Origin: an uncultured Lachnospiraceae bacterium
Lineage (GTDB): Bacteria; Bacillota; Clostridia; Lachnospirales; Lachnospiraceae
Direction of reading: 5' to 3'
Assembly: GCA_910579225.1 (NCBI GenBank)
Contig: CAJTTI010000026.1
Location: forward strand, 1 to 44,256
Length of the DNA stretch: 44,256 nucleotides
In this document: one piece after another, positions 8,317-16,144 of the stretch
Layout: the number at the start of each line of letters is the position of its first letter
How positions within the stretch are numbered: the stretch's first letter is position 1
The notes under the pieces: generated by a model
What the model saw: the letters and a program-made list of their open reading frames with translations, nothing else
Told to the model about the DNA's origin: nothing
Database searches by the model: none
Program-made: the position numbers and the translations under genes

Positions 8317-9375
8317 TCAAAACATTGTTGATCGGAATCTGTAGATCGTCGTTGTATGATAAGGCTGTCCTGCTTCAAATATCGGCTGTACAAATTCCGG
8401 TATATTGATACTGTTTGGAAAGTACTGCGTCTCCAGACACAGTGCGCATCGTCTCTCATAATGAGCACCGCCTTTTCCGGTCTGAGGCGTAATAAAATTT
8501 CCCGTATAGAACTGTACACCAGGAAGATCCGTCCAGACCTCCATCACACGCCTTGCCTTCTCATCCTCCACCAGAGCGATCTTCTCCACAACTCCCCGCG
8601 TAGTATGCAACACCCAGTTATGATCATATCCCCCAGCCAATGCTATTTGTTCATACTCCGAGTCAATCCCATCTCTGAGCCGCCTTGCATTTCGCAGATC
8701 CATGGGAGTCCCTTCCACCTGCAGAATCTTCCCTGAAGGAACCGAACCGGGGCCCAATTCTGTAAAACAGTCCGCGAAAATCGTAACCTTCTCTTCTTCA
8801 ATACTTCCGGCGTCATGTCCACACAGATTAAAATAACTGTGATTCGTCATATTAATCATCGTCTTTTTATCACTGACTCCGTCATAGCTGATCTGGATTC
8901 CCATATCCGGAAGCAGCGTATAAGTAACCGAGATCTGAAGCGTTCCGGGAAATCCGTTCTCTCCGTCTGGACTTACGTAAGAAAACTTAACAGCTTGAAC
9001 TTCTTCCAGGAGTTCTGCATCCCACAACTTTTTATGAAATCCCCGATGAAGATCTGTATGCAGATTGTTGCCGTTCTCATTATCCGGAAGCTCATATCTG
9101 ACTCCGTCCAGTTCAAATGATGCTCCTCCGATCCGGTTGGCGCTTCTTCCAACCGTTACTCCGAAAAAGCAACTGTTTTCCTCATAGTCCTCCAAACGGT
9201 CGAAGCCGAGAACCAGATCCCTCTGTACACCATCCGTATCCGGCACCATTAGGCTTACCAAGGCCGCACCAAAATTTGTCACAACAGCCTCCATGCCGTT
9301 TTCACCGCTGATGGTATACAGATATACCTGTTCTCCACCTTTTGTCACTCCAAATTCTCTTCTGCTGATACCCAT
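8317..9375 (-). CDS. galM: Aldose 1-epimerase (mutarotase)
   Basis: A 352-residue cytoplasmic galactose mutarotase-like enzyme that interconverts alpha and beta anomers of aldoses such as galactose and glucose. Family landmarks are GRSANRIGGASF near residue 80, NNLHTDLHRGFHK near 105, the catalytic-histidine motif NHSYFNLCGHD near 178, and the catalytic-glutamate motif CLETQYFPNSIN near the C terminus. The ATG at 9375 is preceded by GGGAGGAC. A longer frame to 9492 lacks a ribosome site and would overlap recR. It is the first sugar gene behind recR (28 bp) and sits before the regulator-kinase pair, consistent with a galactose-type or arabinose-type substrate for the neighbouring importer. Confidence 0.93.
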   Translation of the reverse strand: MGISRREFGVTKGGEQVYLYTISGENGMEAVVTNFGAALVSLMVPDTDGVQRDLVLGFDRLEDYEENSCFFGVTVGRSANRIGGASFELDGVRYELPDNENGNNLHTDLHRGFHKKLWDAELLEEVQAVKFSYVSPDGENGFPGTLQISVTYTLLPDMGIQISYDGVSDKKTMINMTNHSYFNLCGHDAGSIEEEKVTIFADCFTELGPGSVPSGKILQVEGTPMDLRNARRLRDGIDSEYEQIALAGGYDHNWVLHTTRGVVEKIALVEDEKARRVMEVWTDLPGVQFYTGNFITPQTGKGGAHYERRCALCLETQYFPNSINIPEFVQPIFEAGQPYHTTTIYRFRSTMF

Positions 9376-9403
9376 ACTTCTGTCCTCCCAGGCTTTTGCT
9401 ACA

Positions 9404-10000
9404 TCACAGCTCCACGCGCCCTTCCAGCGCACGCAAAAGCGTGACTTCATCAATATATTCCAGATCTCCGCCCACAGGCACACCGCTGGCAATCCGGCTT
9501 ACCTTAATTCCGGTGGGCTTCACCAGTTTGCTGATGTACATGGCGGTTGTCTCACCCTCCAGACTGGAATTGGTAGCAATAATTACCTCACTCACATCCT
9601 TCTCCAGCCGGTGCATCAGCTCCTTCAGCCGGATATCCGCCGGTCCGATTCCCAGCATGGGCGAGATCGCGCCATGAAGCACATGATAGACTCCTTCGTA
9701 CTTTCCAGTCTTCTCATAAGCGCTCATATCGCGGGGATTCTCCACTACCATAATTGTCTTCTGGTCTCTGGAAGGATTGCTGCAGACAGGGCAAAGTTCC
9801 CTGTCTGTCAGCGTCAGGCACTGGCTGCAGTAACGAATCGTGCTTTTTGCTTTTATGATGGTATCTGCCAGCTTTTCCACCCGTTCCTTCGGCATGTCAA
9901 TAATGTGAAACGCCAGACGCTGAGCAGTTTTGCTTCCGATTCCCGGCAAAGAGGCAAGTTGCTCAATCAGCAGACTGATCTGGCTGCTGTAATATTCCAT
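9404..10000 (-). CDS. recR: Recombination mediator protein RecR
   Basis: A 198-residue protein acting with RecF/RecO to load RecA on gapped DNA. It shows the helix-hairpin-helix LPGIGSKTAQRLAFHI (residues 17-33), a C4 zinc finger with CSQC and CPVC (about 54-73), and a Toprim domain starting at IMVVENPRDMSAYEKT. GAISPMLGIGPADI and the C-terminal GVPVGGDLEYIDEVTL are also typical. Its ATG overlaps the stop of ebfC (TGATG), giving translational coupling. The ebfC-recR order directly after dnaX is the classic arrangement in Firmicutes and proteobacteria. Length is standard. Confidence 0.97.
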   Translation of the reverse strand: MEYYSSQISLLIEQLASLPGIGSKTAQRLAFHIIDMPKERVEKLADTIIKAKSTIRYCSQCLTLTDRELCPVCSNPSRDQKTIMVVENPRDMSAYEKTGKYEGVYHVLHGAISPMLGIGPADIRLKELMHRLEKDVSEVIIATNSSLEGETTAMYISKLVKPTGIKVSRIASGVPVGGDLEYIDEVTLLRALEGRVEL

Positions 10001-10347
10001 CAGAACGGAAGGCCTCCGCCCAGTCCGCCGGTCAATTTCGCCATATTGGCTGCCCCTGCTTCCTCCGCTTTTCGAAGCGCCTCATTTACTGCTGCCATAA
10101 TCACATCTTCCAGCATCTCCACATCTTCCGGGTCTACCGCATCTGGGTCAATCTTTACTTTTGTAACTTCTTTTTTACCAGTCACAGTCACTTCCACTGC
10201 ACCACCTCCGGCTGCCGCCGTAAATTCTGCATTCTCCAGTTCCTTCTGACTTTCTTCCATCTGGCGCTGCATCCGCTGCGCCTGCTTCATTAAATTATTC
10301 ATGTTGCCTGGCATCCCGCCTCCCGGGAATCCGCCTCTTCTTGCCAT
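10000..10347 (-). CDS. ebfC: YbaB/EbfC nucleoid-associated protein
   Basis: A 115-residue member of the YbaB/EbfC family, small dimeric DNA-binding proteins of the nucleoid. The N terminus is Gly/Arg/Met rich (RRGGFPGGGMPG), followed by a helix with NNLMKQAQRMQRQMEESQ, then the strand region containing VEVTVTGKKEV and a C-terminal helix. The ATG at 10347 follows GGAGGG at good spacing; a longer in-frame start at 10398 has no ribosome site. It is coupled to recR by overlapping stop and start codons and lies 83 bp after dnaX. Confidence 0.95.
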   Translation of the reverse strand: MARRGGFPGGGMPGNMNNLMKQAQRMQRQMEESQKELENAEFTAAAGGGAVEVTVTGKKEVTKVKIDPDAVDPEDVEMLEDVIMAAVNEALRKAEEAGAANMAKLTGGLGGGLPF

Positions 10348-10430
10348 AAATCGGCCCTCCTGCTCTCTCTTATTCTGACACGCCTGTTCCAGACGCAAGC
10401 ACTATTTACTTTCTCTCACACTCTGACCAG

Positions 10431-11993
10431 TTATGATTCGTCAATCTCTATTTCCATATTGATCATCCCGGACAGATCAATTACCGGTTCCCAGGCCCTT
10501 TCATCCTGTTCCGGCGTATTAATCTCCACCTTCATCTTCACATTCAATTCCTGCTCAATGACCTGCTCCAATTCCTCTGCCAGTTCTTTTTCATCCACCG
10601 CATGATTCCGACTCAGGATAATCTGTACTCCGGCATGCTCCGGCAGTTCCCGGCATTGTGCCCCTTTTAACACATTCTGGGACCATGCTCCGACTTTCCT
10701 GCGCAGTTCCTGAAAACGGCTGAGGAACATCCTAATATCATCAGGAAGCGCCTCCGGAGAGATTTGCCCTGTCTTCTGCCCTTTGACTTTCGGTTTTTCC
10801 TTTTCTTCTGCCGCTGTCACAGGCGGCGCTGTCAGGATACCCTCTTCCAGCCTCTTTTCCAGCAGCGTCACCCGATGGAGAAGAGAGTCATAACTGCGTT
10901 CCATGGCAGGTTTACATAACTTAATCAAAGCAATCTCCACCATCACCCGTTTCTGCGTCGCATAGCGAATCTGACCGGACAATTCTGAGAACACCCGAAT
11001 ATACCGCATGAGCGCATCTGCATCTGTGAGTCCGGCCTCCTCCCTCATACAAGCAAGCTGTTCTGTGGACACATCCACCATCTCTTCCATTCCCTGATCA
11101 CTCTTCAGCATCAGAAGGTTTCTGAGATACCAGATAAAGTCCGTAACAAACTGTGATAATTCTCTGCCCTGCAAGATCACCTGCTCCAGATCCTGAAGCA
11201 TACCTGGCAGATCCTGTGTGCAGATTTTCCGGAAAAATTCCCCGAACACCTCCACATCCACTGCCCCAAGCACTTCCAACACATGATCATAAGTCAGCCT
11301 CTGCCCAAGGTAAAAAGCAATACACTGATCCAGAAGACTCAGTGCATCGCGCATGGAACCATCTCCCATTTTCGCCACATACAAAAGCGCCCGTTCTTCC
11401 ACTTCCACTTGCTCCTGTTCCATCAGATCCTGAAGCCTGGCAGCAATTGTCCCAGTGGTGATTCTCCGGAAATCATACCTCTGGCATCTGGAAACAATCG
11501 TGATCGGAATCCTATGTGCCTCTGTGGTGGCCAGTATAAAAATCACGTAGGAAGGGGGCTCTTCCAGAGTTTTCAGAAGAGCATTATGTGCCCCCGGACT
11601 GAGCATATGCACTTCATCAATGATGTAGACTTTGTATTTCCCTTCTGCAGGAGAATAGGCAACCTCCTCCCGTATTTCCCGGATATTGTCCACTCCGTTA
11701 TTGGAAGCTGCATCAATCTCAATCACATTCATGGCTGTCCCGGCAGCAATCGCCCTGCAGGAAACACATTCCCCGCAGGGACTTCCGTCCACCGGATGCT
11801 CGCAGTTCACTGCCTTCGCGAAAATCTTCGCTATGGTTGTCTTACCAGTTCCTCTGGTCCCGCAAAACAGATAGGCATGTCCGATACGGTCTGCACAAAT
11901 CTGATTTTTCAGAGTCGTTACAATATGATCCTGTCCTTTTACATCAGAGAATTCCGAAGGTCGGAATTTCCGATATAGTGCGGTATAAGACAT
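10431..11993 (-). CDS. dnaX: DNA polymerase III subunit gamma/tau
   Basis: A 520-residue clamp-loader ATPase. It shows Walker A GTRGTGKTT (about 45-53), a zinc module with Cys residues around CGECVSC, Walker B IIDEVHML, sensor-1 ATTEAHRIP and the arginine-finger region SRCQRYDF. Then come the lid and collar domain III, and a short C-terminal region after a Lys/Glu-rich linker near 400. The product is shorter than E. coli tau (643) but usual for Clostridia. No obvious A-rich slippery heptamer was found, so a separate gamma form is not supported. Its start has GGGAGTG upstream and lies only 16 bp after pfk, so the two genes are likely co-transcribed. Confidence 0.96.
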   Translation of the reverse strand: MSYTALYRKFRPSEFSDVKGQDHIVTTLKNQICADRIGHAYLFCGTRGTGKTTIAKIFAKAVNCEHPVDGSPCGECVSCRAIAAGTAMNVIEIDAASNNGVDNIREIREEVAYSPAEGKYKVYIIDEVHMLSPGAHNALLKTLEEPPSYVIFILATTEAHRIPITIVSRCQRYDFRRITTGTIAARLQDLMEQEQVEVEERALLYVAKMGDGSMRDALSLLDQCIAFYLGQRLTYDHVLEVLGAVDVEVFGEFFRKICTQDLPGMLQDLEQVILQGRELSQFVTDFIWYLRNLLMLKSDQGMEEMVDVSTEQLACMREEAGLTDADALMRYIRVFSELSGQIRYATQKRVMVEIALIKLCKPAMERSYDSLLHRVTLLEKRLEEGILTAPPVTAAEEKEKPKVKGQKTGQISPEALPDDIRMFLSRFQELRRKVGAWSQNVLKGAQCRELPEHAGVQIILSRNHAVDEKELAEELEQVIEQELNVKMKVEINTPEQDERAWEPVIDLSGMINMEIEIDES

Positions 11994-12009
11994 GTCTTCT
12001 CACTCCCGT

Positions 12010-13086
12010 TTAATCGCCGAAACTGATACCTACAATCTTCGCTTCCTCAATAATGCCTGCATTTGGATCCACCATCTTAAGCTTTCCAGCCACATCCTTC
12101 AGTGGTACTTTGCAGGTCTCTCCATTGACAATCCCCACCATATAGCCATATTCTTCGTCCATAATCAGTTTGGCAGCCCTTGCGCCCAGTCTTGTGGAAA
12201 TCACACGGTCATAAGGCTTCGGAGAGCCGCCTCTCTGGGTATGTCCCGGAACTGTTACACGCACATCTGCTCCTGTTTTCTGTCGAATCAGTTCTGCCAG
12301 TTCATAAGACACAGACGGATACGGATAATTTGCCATTTTTGCTTTATATTCTTTCTTGGACAGAGCTGCATCCTCTTTGGAGATCGCCCCTTCTGCCACA
12401 GCCAGAATCGTGAAGCCTTTCTTCGCACGGTTTCTCTTCTCAATGGCCGCACATACCTTGTCAATGTCATAAGGAATCTCCGGAATCAGTACAATATCCG
12501 CCCCTCCTGCAATCCCTGCATGAAGCGTCAGCCATCCAACCTTATGCCCCATAACTTCCACGATAAACACCCGGTTATGAGAAGCTGCTGTTGTATGAAT
12601 ACAATCAATACAGTCTGTTGCGATATCTGCCGCGCTCTGAAAGCCAAAGGTCATATCGGTTCCCCAAATATCGTTGTCAATCGTCTTTGGCAGGTGAATG
12701 ATATTCAATCCTTCTTCACTTAAAAGATTCGCTGTCTTCTGGGTCCCGTTCCCGCCCAGAATCACCAGGCAGTCCAGATCAAGCTTCTTGTAGGTCTTTT
12801 TCATAGCCTCTACTTTATCAAGTCCGTTCTCATCCGGAACTCTCATATTCTTAAAAGACTGCCTGGAGCTCCCCAGAATCGTTCCGCCCTTAGTCAGGAT
12901 TCCGGCAAAATCTCTGCCTGTCATATGGCGATATTCATTGTAAATCAAACCCTTATAGCCTTCTTCGATTCCATAGATCTCCACATCTCCGCCCAGTTCG
13001 TTATAAAGTCCCTTCGCTACTCCTCTCATGGTTGCATTCAGCGCCTGGCAATCTCCACCGCTTGTCAAAAGACCCACACGTTTCAT
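12010..13086 (-). CDS. pfkA: 6-phosphofructokinase with atypical GGNGT motif
   Basis: A 358-residue glycolytic phosphofructokinase that phosphorylates fructose 6-phosphate at C1. The N-terminal TSGGDCQALNA loop and PKTIDND active-site motif (Asp137 as base) are clear, as are the FGFQSA and EVMGHKVGWL sugar-site segments and the PGHTQRGGSP segment. At the phosphoryl-donor site the usual GGDG is GGNG (Asn113). The residue that follows Thr-Pro in PGTIDND enzymes is Lys134. In the family a Gly at the position after 113 favours ATP, while Lys at 134 is shared with PPi-type and group III enzymes. Donor choice is therefore not certain. It has a strong promoter at 13168-13196 and the ribosome site AAAAGGAG. 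Confidence 0.93.
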   Translation of the reverse strand: MKRVGLLTSGGDCQALNATMRGVAKGLYNELGGDVEIYGIEEGYKGLIYNEYRHMTGRDFAGILTKGGTILGSSRQSFKNMRVPDENGLDKVEAMKKTYKKLDLDCLVILGGNGTQKTANLLSEEGLNIIHLPKTIDNDIWGTDMTFGFQSAADIATDCIDCIHTTAASHNRVFIVEVMGHKVGWLTLHAGIAGGADIVLIPEIPYDIDKVCAAIEKRNRAKKGFTILAVAEGAISKEDAALSKKEYKAKMANYPYPSVSYELAELIRQKTGADVRVTVPGHTQRGGSPKPYDRVISTRLGARAAKLIMDEEYGYMVGIVNGETCKVPLKDVAGKLKMVDPNAGIIEEAKIVGISFGD

Positions 13087-13167
13087 AATACTATTCTCCT
13101 TTTCTGCTATTTTTCCGCTCAGTTACACCTTTTCTGTTGCTTAAGGGCTGCGGACGCATTTTCATTT

Positions 13168-13196
13168 ATTATAACCCAACCGGAAATATTTCACAA
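13168..13196 (-). promoter_or_regulatory. Promoter of the pfk-dnaX transcript
   Basis: On the minus strand TTGTGA (13191-13196) and TATAAT (13168-13173) are separated by 17 bp, a close sigma-A match. The predicted leader is about 75 bases. In the 334-bp gap between pfk and the mglC-like gene this promoter and the terminator at 13355-13393 are the only elements seen; 13197-13354 holds nothing else that can be supported. Confidence 0.75.
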
Positions 13197-13354
13197 GTGC
13201 GCGTTCCAACGTTTATGTGTGAGATATATGCACATTCCATAACTCTGTTAAAAGGAATGTCAATACATCTTAGACGCAGTTCTCTTGGCAGAGTGCTGCC
13301 TGCCTCCGTCCTTCCACAGGGAGCTTCTGCTCATAGCGCGTCCCTTTGTTATAC

Positions 13355-13393
13355 AAAAAAAGCGGTCCCTCCCCCATACAGGAGAAGAACCGC
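13355..13393 (-). terminator. Rho-independent terminator of the mglBAC-like operon
   Basis: A 13-bp stem (GCGGTTCTTCTCC against GGGGAGGGACCGC, with G-U pairs) and a short loop are followed by TTTTTTT on the minus strand. It starts about 27 bases after the permease stop codon. Confidence 0.88.
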
Positions 13394-13420
13394 CCGAAAC
13401 CACACCAGGAGTAATCCCAG

Positions 13421-14404
13421 TTATTTCTTCTGTAAATATTTCCGCAAGTCAAGTGCAACTGCAATCACGATGACAAGACCCTGTGCGATGTAGGTGTAAG
13501 CCGGGTCCACACCAAGGAACTGGAGACAGATCTTCAGGATCTCGAATACCAGTACGCCGATAAGAATACCGCCTACTCTTCCGACACCGCCGTTAGCAGA
13601 TACGCCGCCGATGGTACATGCTGCGATTGCTTCCAGCTCATAACCCATACCTGTAGCAGTAGAAGCGCCGCCTGCCTTTGCGCCTACCAGGAAGCCGGCC
13701 AGTGCGTACATACATCCTGCCAGGACATAGATACGAATCAGAGACGCTTCTACGTTGACGCCGGCCACCTGAGCTGCATTCTCATTACCGCCGATGGCAT
13801 ACATGTATTTTCCGTGACGGGTCTTATTGTACAGGAACAGGAAATAACCGCCAATAATCACTGCGAAGATCATCAGGTACGGAATCGGACCTATCGAGCC
13901 GTTGGCAATAGACAGATAGCTCTGCTTGTAACCGCCCATGGGCTGGTTGTTGGTAATCAGGGAGCACAGGCCGTAGATGATAGTCTGCATACCCAGCGTT
14001 GCGATAAAAGGCGGAACCTTCAATATGGAAATCACTACACCGTTGACCGCACCGAAACATCCCATGATAAACATGACGATCAAAAGCGCCACCGGCCACG
14101 GGATATCCGGCATCCAGGGCAGCATACGCGCAGAATAATCCATACTCTGCAGCATCATGGCAGAGAGGCACGCCGCCAGACCAACCGCACGTCCGGCAGA
14201 CAGGTCCGTACCTTTGGTAATCAGACATCCTGACACGCCGCAGGCAATGATGAAACGCGGAGACACATTCAATACCAGATTTCCAAAATTGGATATGGTA
14301 AAGAAATTCTTCGTCGTACATCCGGTCAGAATTGCCAGCAGTATGATCAGGAACACAATCGCATTATTAGATAAAAACTTCTTCACATCAAATGATTTTT
14401 GCAT
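13421..14404 (-). CDS. mglC: Galactose/methylgalactoside-type ABC permease, MglC-like
   Basis: A 327-residue BPD_transp_2-family permease forming the membrane channel of the MglBAC-like sugar importer, presumably as a homodimer since only one permease gene follows. Hydrophobic segments begin at residue 14. MglC-like traits are LITKGTDLSAGRAVGLAAC near residue 60, KVPPFIATLGMQTI near 128, YAIGGNENAAQVAGVNV near 204 (ATPase-contact loop), and CTIGGVSANGGVGRVGGILIG near 265. It starts 18 bp after the ATPase gene and is followed by a strong terminator. The family is firm. Galactose or glucose as substrate follows from the calcium-loop binding protein upstream. Confidence 0.9.
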   Translation of the reverse strand: MQKSFDVKKFLSNNAIVFLIILLAILTGCTTKNFFTISNFGNLVLNVSPRFIIACGVSGCLITKGTDLSAGRAVGLAACLSAMMLQSMDYSARMLPWMPDIPWPVALLIVMFIMGCFGAVNGVVISILKVPPFIATLGMQTIIYGLCSLITNNQPMGGYKQSYLSIANGSIGPIPYLMIFAVIIGGYFLFLYNKTRHGKYMYAIGGNENAAQVAGVNVEASLIRIYVLAGCMYALAGFLVGAKAGGASTATGMGYELEAIAACTIGGVSANGGVGRVGGILIGVLVFEILKICLQFLGVDPAYTYIAQGLVIVIAVALDLRKYLQKK

Positions 14405-14422
14405 GATACTCTTCTCCCTCCT

Positions 14423-15931
14423 TTATTCAAACTGGGTTGCCAGCGCCATAATGTTCTCCTGATTGGCCTCTTTGCCATCAATAAATCCGGTCACACGTCC
14501 GTCACACATGACCATGATCCGGTCGGACATACCGATCAGCTCGCTCATTTCGGAAGAAATCATGATAATGCTTTTCCCCTGTTTTGCCATCTCGGCGATA
14601 ATACAGTAAATCTCGTATTTGGCCCCCACGTCAATTCCTCTGGTGGGTTCATCCATAATGAACACATCCGGATTGTTAGCCAGCCAGCGGCTGATCAGCA
14701 CCTTCTGCTGATTACCGCCGGAGAGAGATTGAATCTGTGTTTTGGACGATGGCGTCTTGATGGAAAGCTTGGCCACATTATCCTGAACCAGCTTCTCGAT
14801 CTTGGCATCATCCAGCATCACGCCCCCGATCAGATACTGATCAAGGGATGCGATAGATACATTATCTGCAATGGATAAAACACCCAGGATCCCTGTTGCC
14901 CGGCGGTCTTCTGTCAGCATGGCAATACTGTCATTAATCGCATCTCTTGGCTGGGAGATCTTCAGTTCTTTCCCTTTATATATGATCCTGCCTGCCGTGT
15001 GGGCCCGGAGACCGAAGAGACCTTCCATCAGTTCCGTACGCTGAGCGCCCACCAGACCTGCCACCCCCAGGATTTCTCCCTTTTTCAGTTCAAAGGATAT
15101 ATGCCGGAAGCTCTTGGGATTGATCGAAGTAAAATCTTCCACCTGAAATACCACTTCCCCCGGAACATTCTCACGGACCGGGTACAACTCAGAAAGCTCA
15201 CGGCCCACCATTTTAGTAATGATAAAATCCGTCGTCAGATCTTTGGAAGACCAGGTACCTATGTACTGTCCGTCACGCATGATCGTTACTTCATCGCTGA
15301 TCCGCAGAATCTCATCCATCTTATGGCTGATATAGACGATGGAAACTCCTTTTTCCCTCAACTCGTCAATAATTGTAAACAGAGCTTCCACCTCCGCCGC
15401 CGTCAGAGAAGAAGTCGGCTCATCCAGAATCAGCACTTTACAATCCGCGGAAACTGCCTTTGCAATCTCCACCAACTGCATCTGAGACACGGAAAGACTG
15501 CCCAGACGTTCCCTCGGTTCATAGTTCAGGTGAACCTCTTTCAATACCTTTGCGGCATCCTCATACATCTTATCGTGATCAATCACCGTCAGCGGACCGA
15601 CCTTCTTCGTCGGATACCGGCCCACATAGATATTCTCGCCGATACTCCGCTCCGGAATCGGCTGTAGCTCCTGATGAACCATGGCAATGCCCCGGTTCAG
15701 GGCGTCCAGAGGTCCCTTAATCTGAACTCGCTCTCCTTCATAAATCACTTCACCCTCGTCCATGTGGTAAATACCAAACATGCACTTCATAAGGGTGGAC
15801 TTTCCGGCGCCGTTCTCGCCCATAAGCGCGTGGACGGTACCTGGCCGCAGATTCAGCTGCGCGCCGTCCAGTGCCCGGACGCCCGGAAATGTCTTAACAA
15901 CATTGTGCATTTCCAAACGATACTCTGACAA
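14423..15931 (-). CDS. mglA: Galactose/methylgalactoside-type ABC ATPase, MglA-like, TTG start
   Basis: A 502-residue protein with two fused ATPase domains that energises the MglBAC-like importer. Domain 1 has Walker A GENGAGKSTLMK, signature LSVSQMQ, and Walker B VLILDEPTSSLT. Domain 2 has a degenerate P-loop (GLVGAQRTELM), intact LSGGNQQK and Walker B FIMDEPTRGID. The TTG at 15931 is preferred because AAGGGGG lies eight bases upstream. Upstream in-frame ATGs at 15964 and 15952 would place the ribosome site inside the gene. The resulting length equals the YtfR-like paralogue. A highly structured 180-bp spacer separates it from mglB. Confidence 0.9.
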   Translation of the reverse strand: MSEYRLEMHNVVKTFPGVRALDGAQLNLRPGTVHALMGENGAGKSTLMKCMFGIYHMDEGEVIYEGERVQIKGPLDALNRGIAMVHQELQPIPERSIGENIYVGRYPTKKVGPLTVIDHDKMYEDAAKVLKEVHLNYEPRERLGSLSVSQMQLVEIAKAVSADCKVLILDEPTSSLTAAEVEALFTIIDELREKGVSIVYISHKMDEILRISDEVTIMRDGQYIGTWSSKDLTTDFIITKMVGRELSELYPVRENVPGEVVFQVEDFTSINPKSFRHISFELKKGEILGVAGLVGAQRTELMEGLFGLRAHTAGRIIYKGKELKISQPRDAINDSIAMLTEDRRATGILGVLSIADNVSIASLDQYLIGGVMLDDAKIEKLVQDNVAKLSIKTPSSKTQIQSLSGGNQQKVLISRWLANNPDVFIMDEPTRGIDVGAKYEIYCIIAEMAKQGKSIIMISSEMSELIGMSDRIMVMCDGRVTGFIDGKEANQENIMALATQFE

Positions 15932-15964
15932 TTTGCTGTCCCCCTTTATCATTTTAAATCCCAC

Positions 15965-16120
15965 GTCTGCCGGATATTCTCCGGTCCTGAGAATCCATCC
16001 CGATATCCTTCGGCAGACACCGGTTTACATAATCCTGCACACAGGTACCTGATCCCGCAGGCAGGCCGCGGAGCGTTTCCCCCACACATGCAGGAAATGC
16101 GTGCGCCAAAGCACACGCAC
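15965..16120 (-). other. Structured spacer between mglB-like and mglA-like genes
   Basis: Three inverted repeats fill this spacer. A 10-pair hairpin (GTGCGTGTGC/GCGCACGCAT, loop TTTG, 16097-16120) sits right after the mglB stop. A long arm pair CCTGCA/TGCAGG lies at about 16036-16092. A 13-pair stem (GTCTGCC plus GGATAT against ATATCC plus GGCAGAC, 15965-16018) lies just before the mglA ribosome site. No strong T-run follows, so this is more likely an mRNA processing or stability region than a terminator. An uncharacterised structured RNA is possible. Confidence 0.5.
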
Positions 16121-16144
16121 CTCCTGATATTTACTCTTGATTGA

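Noticed and set aside
8268..8519. Minus-strand frame of 83 codons overlapping the galM 3' end
   Set aside because: It lies almost entirely within galM in another frame, with no ribosome site and no recognisable protein features.
10431..11993. Programmed frameshift making a separate gamma product of dnaX
   Set aside because: No A AAA AAG-type slippery heptamer with a following stem was found in the expected region after domain III.
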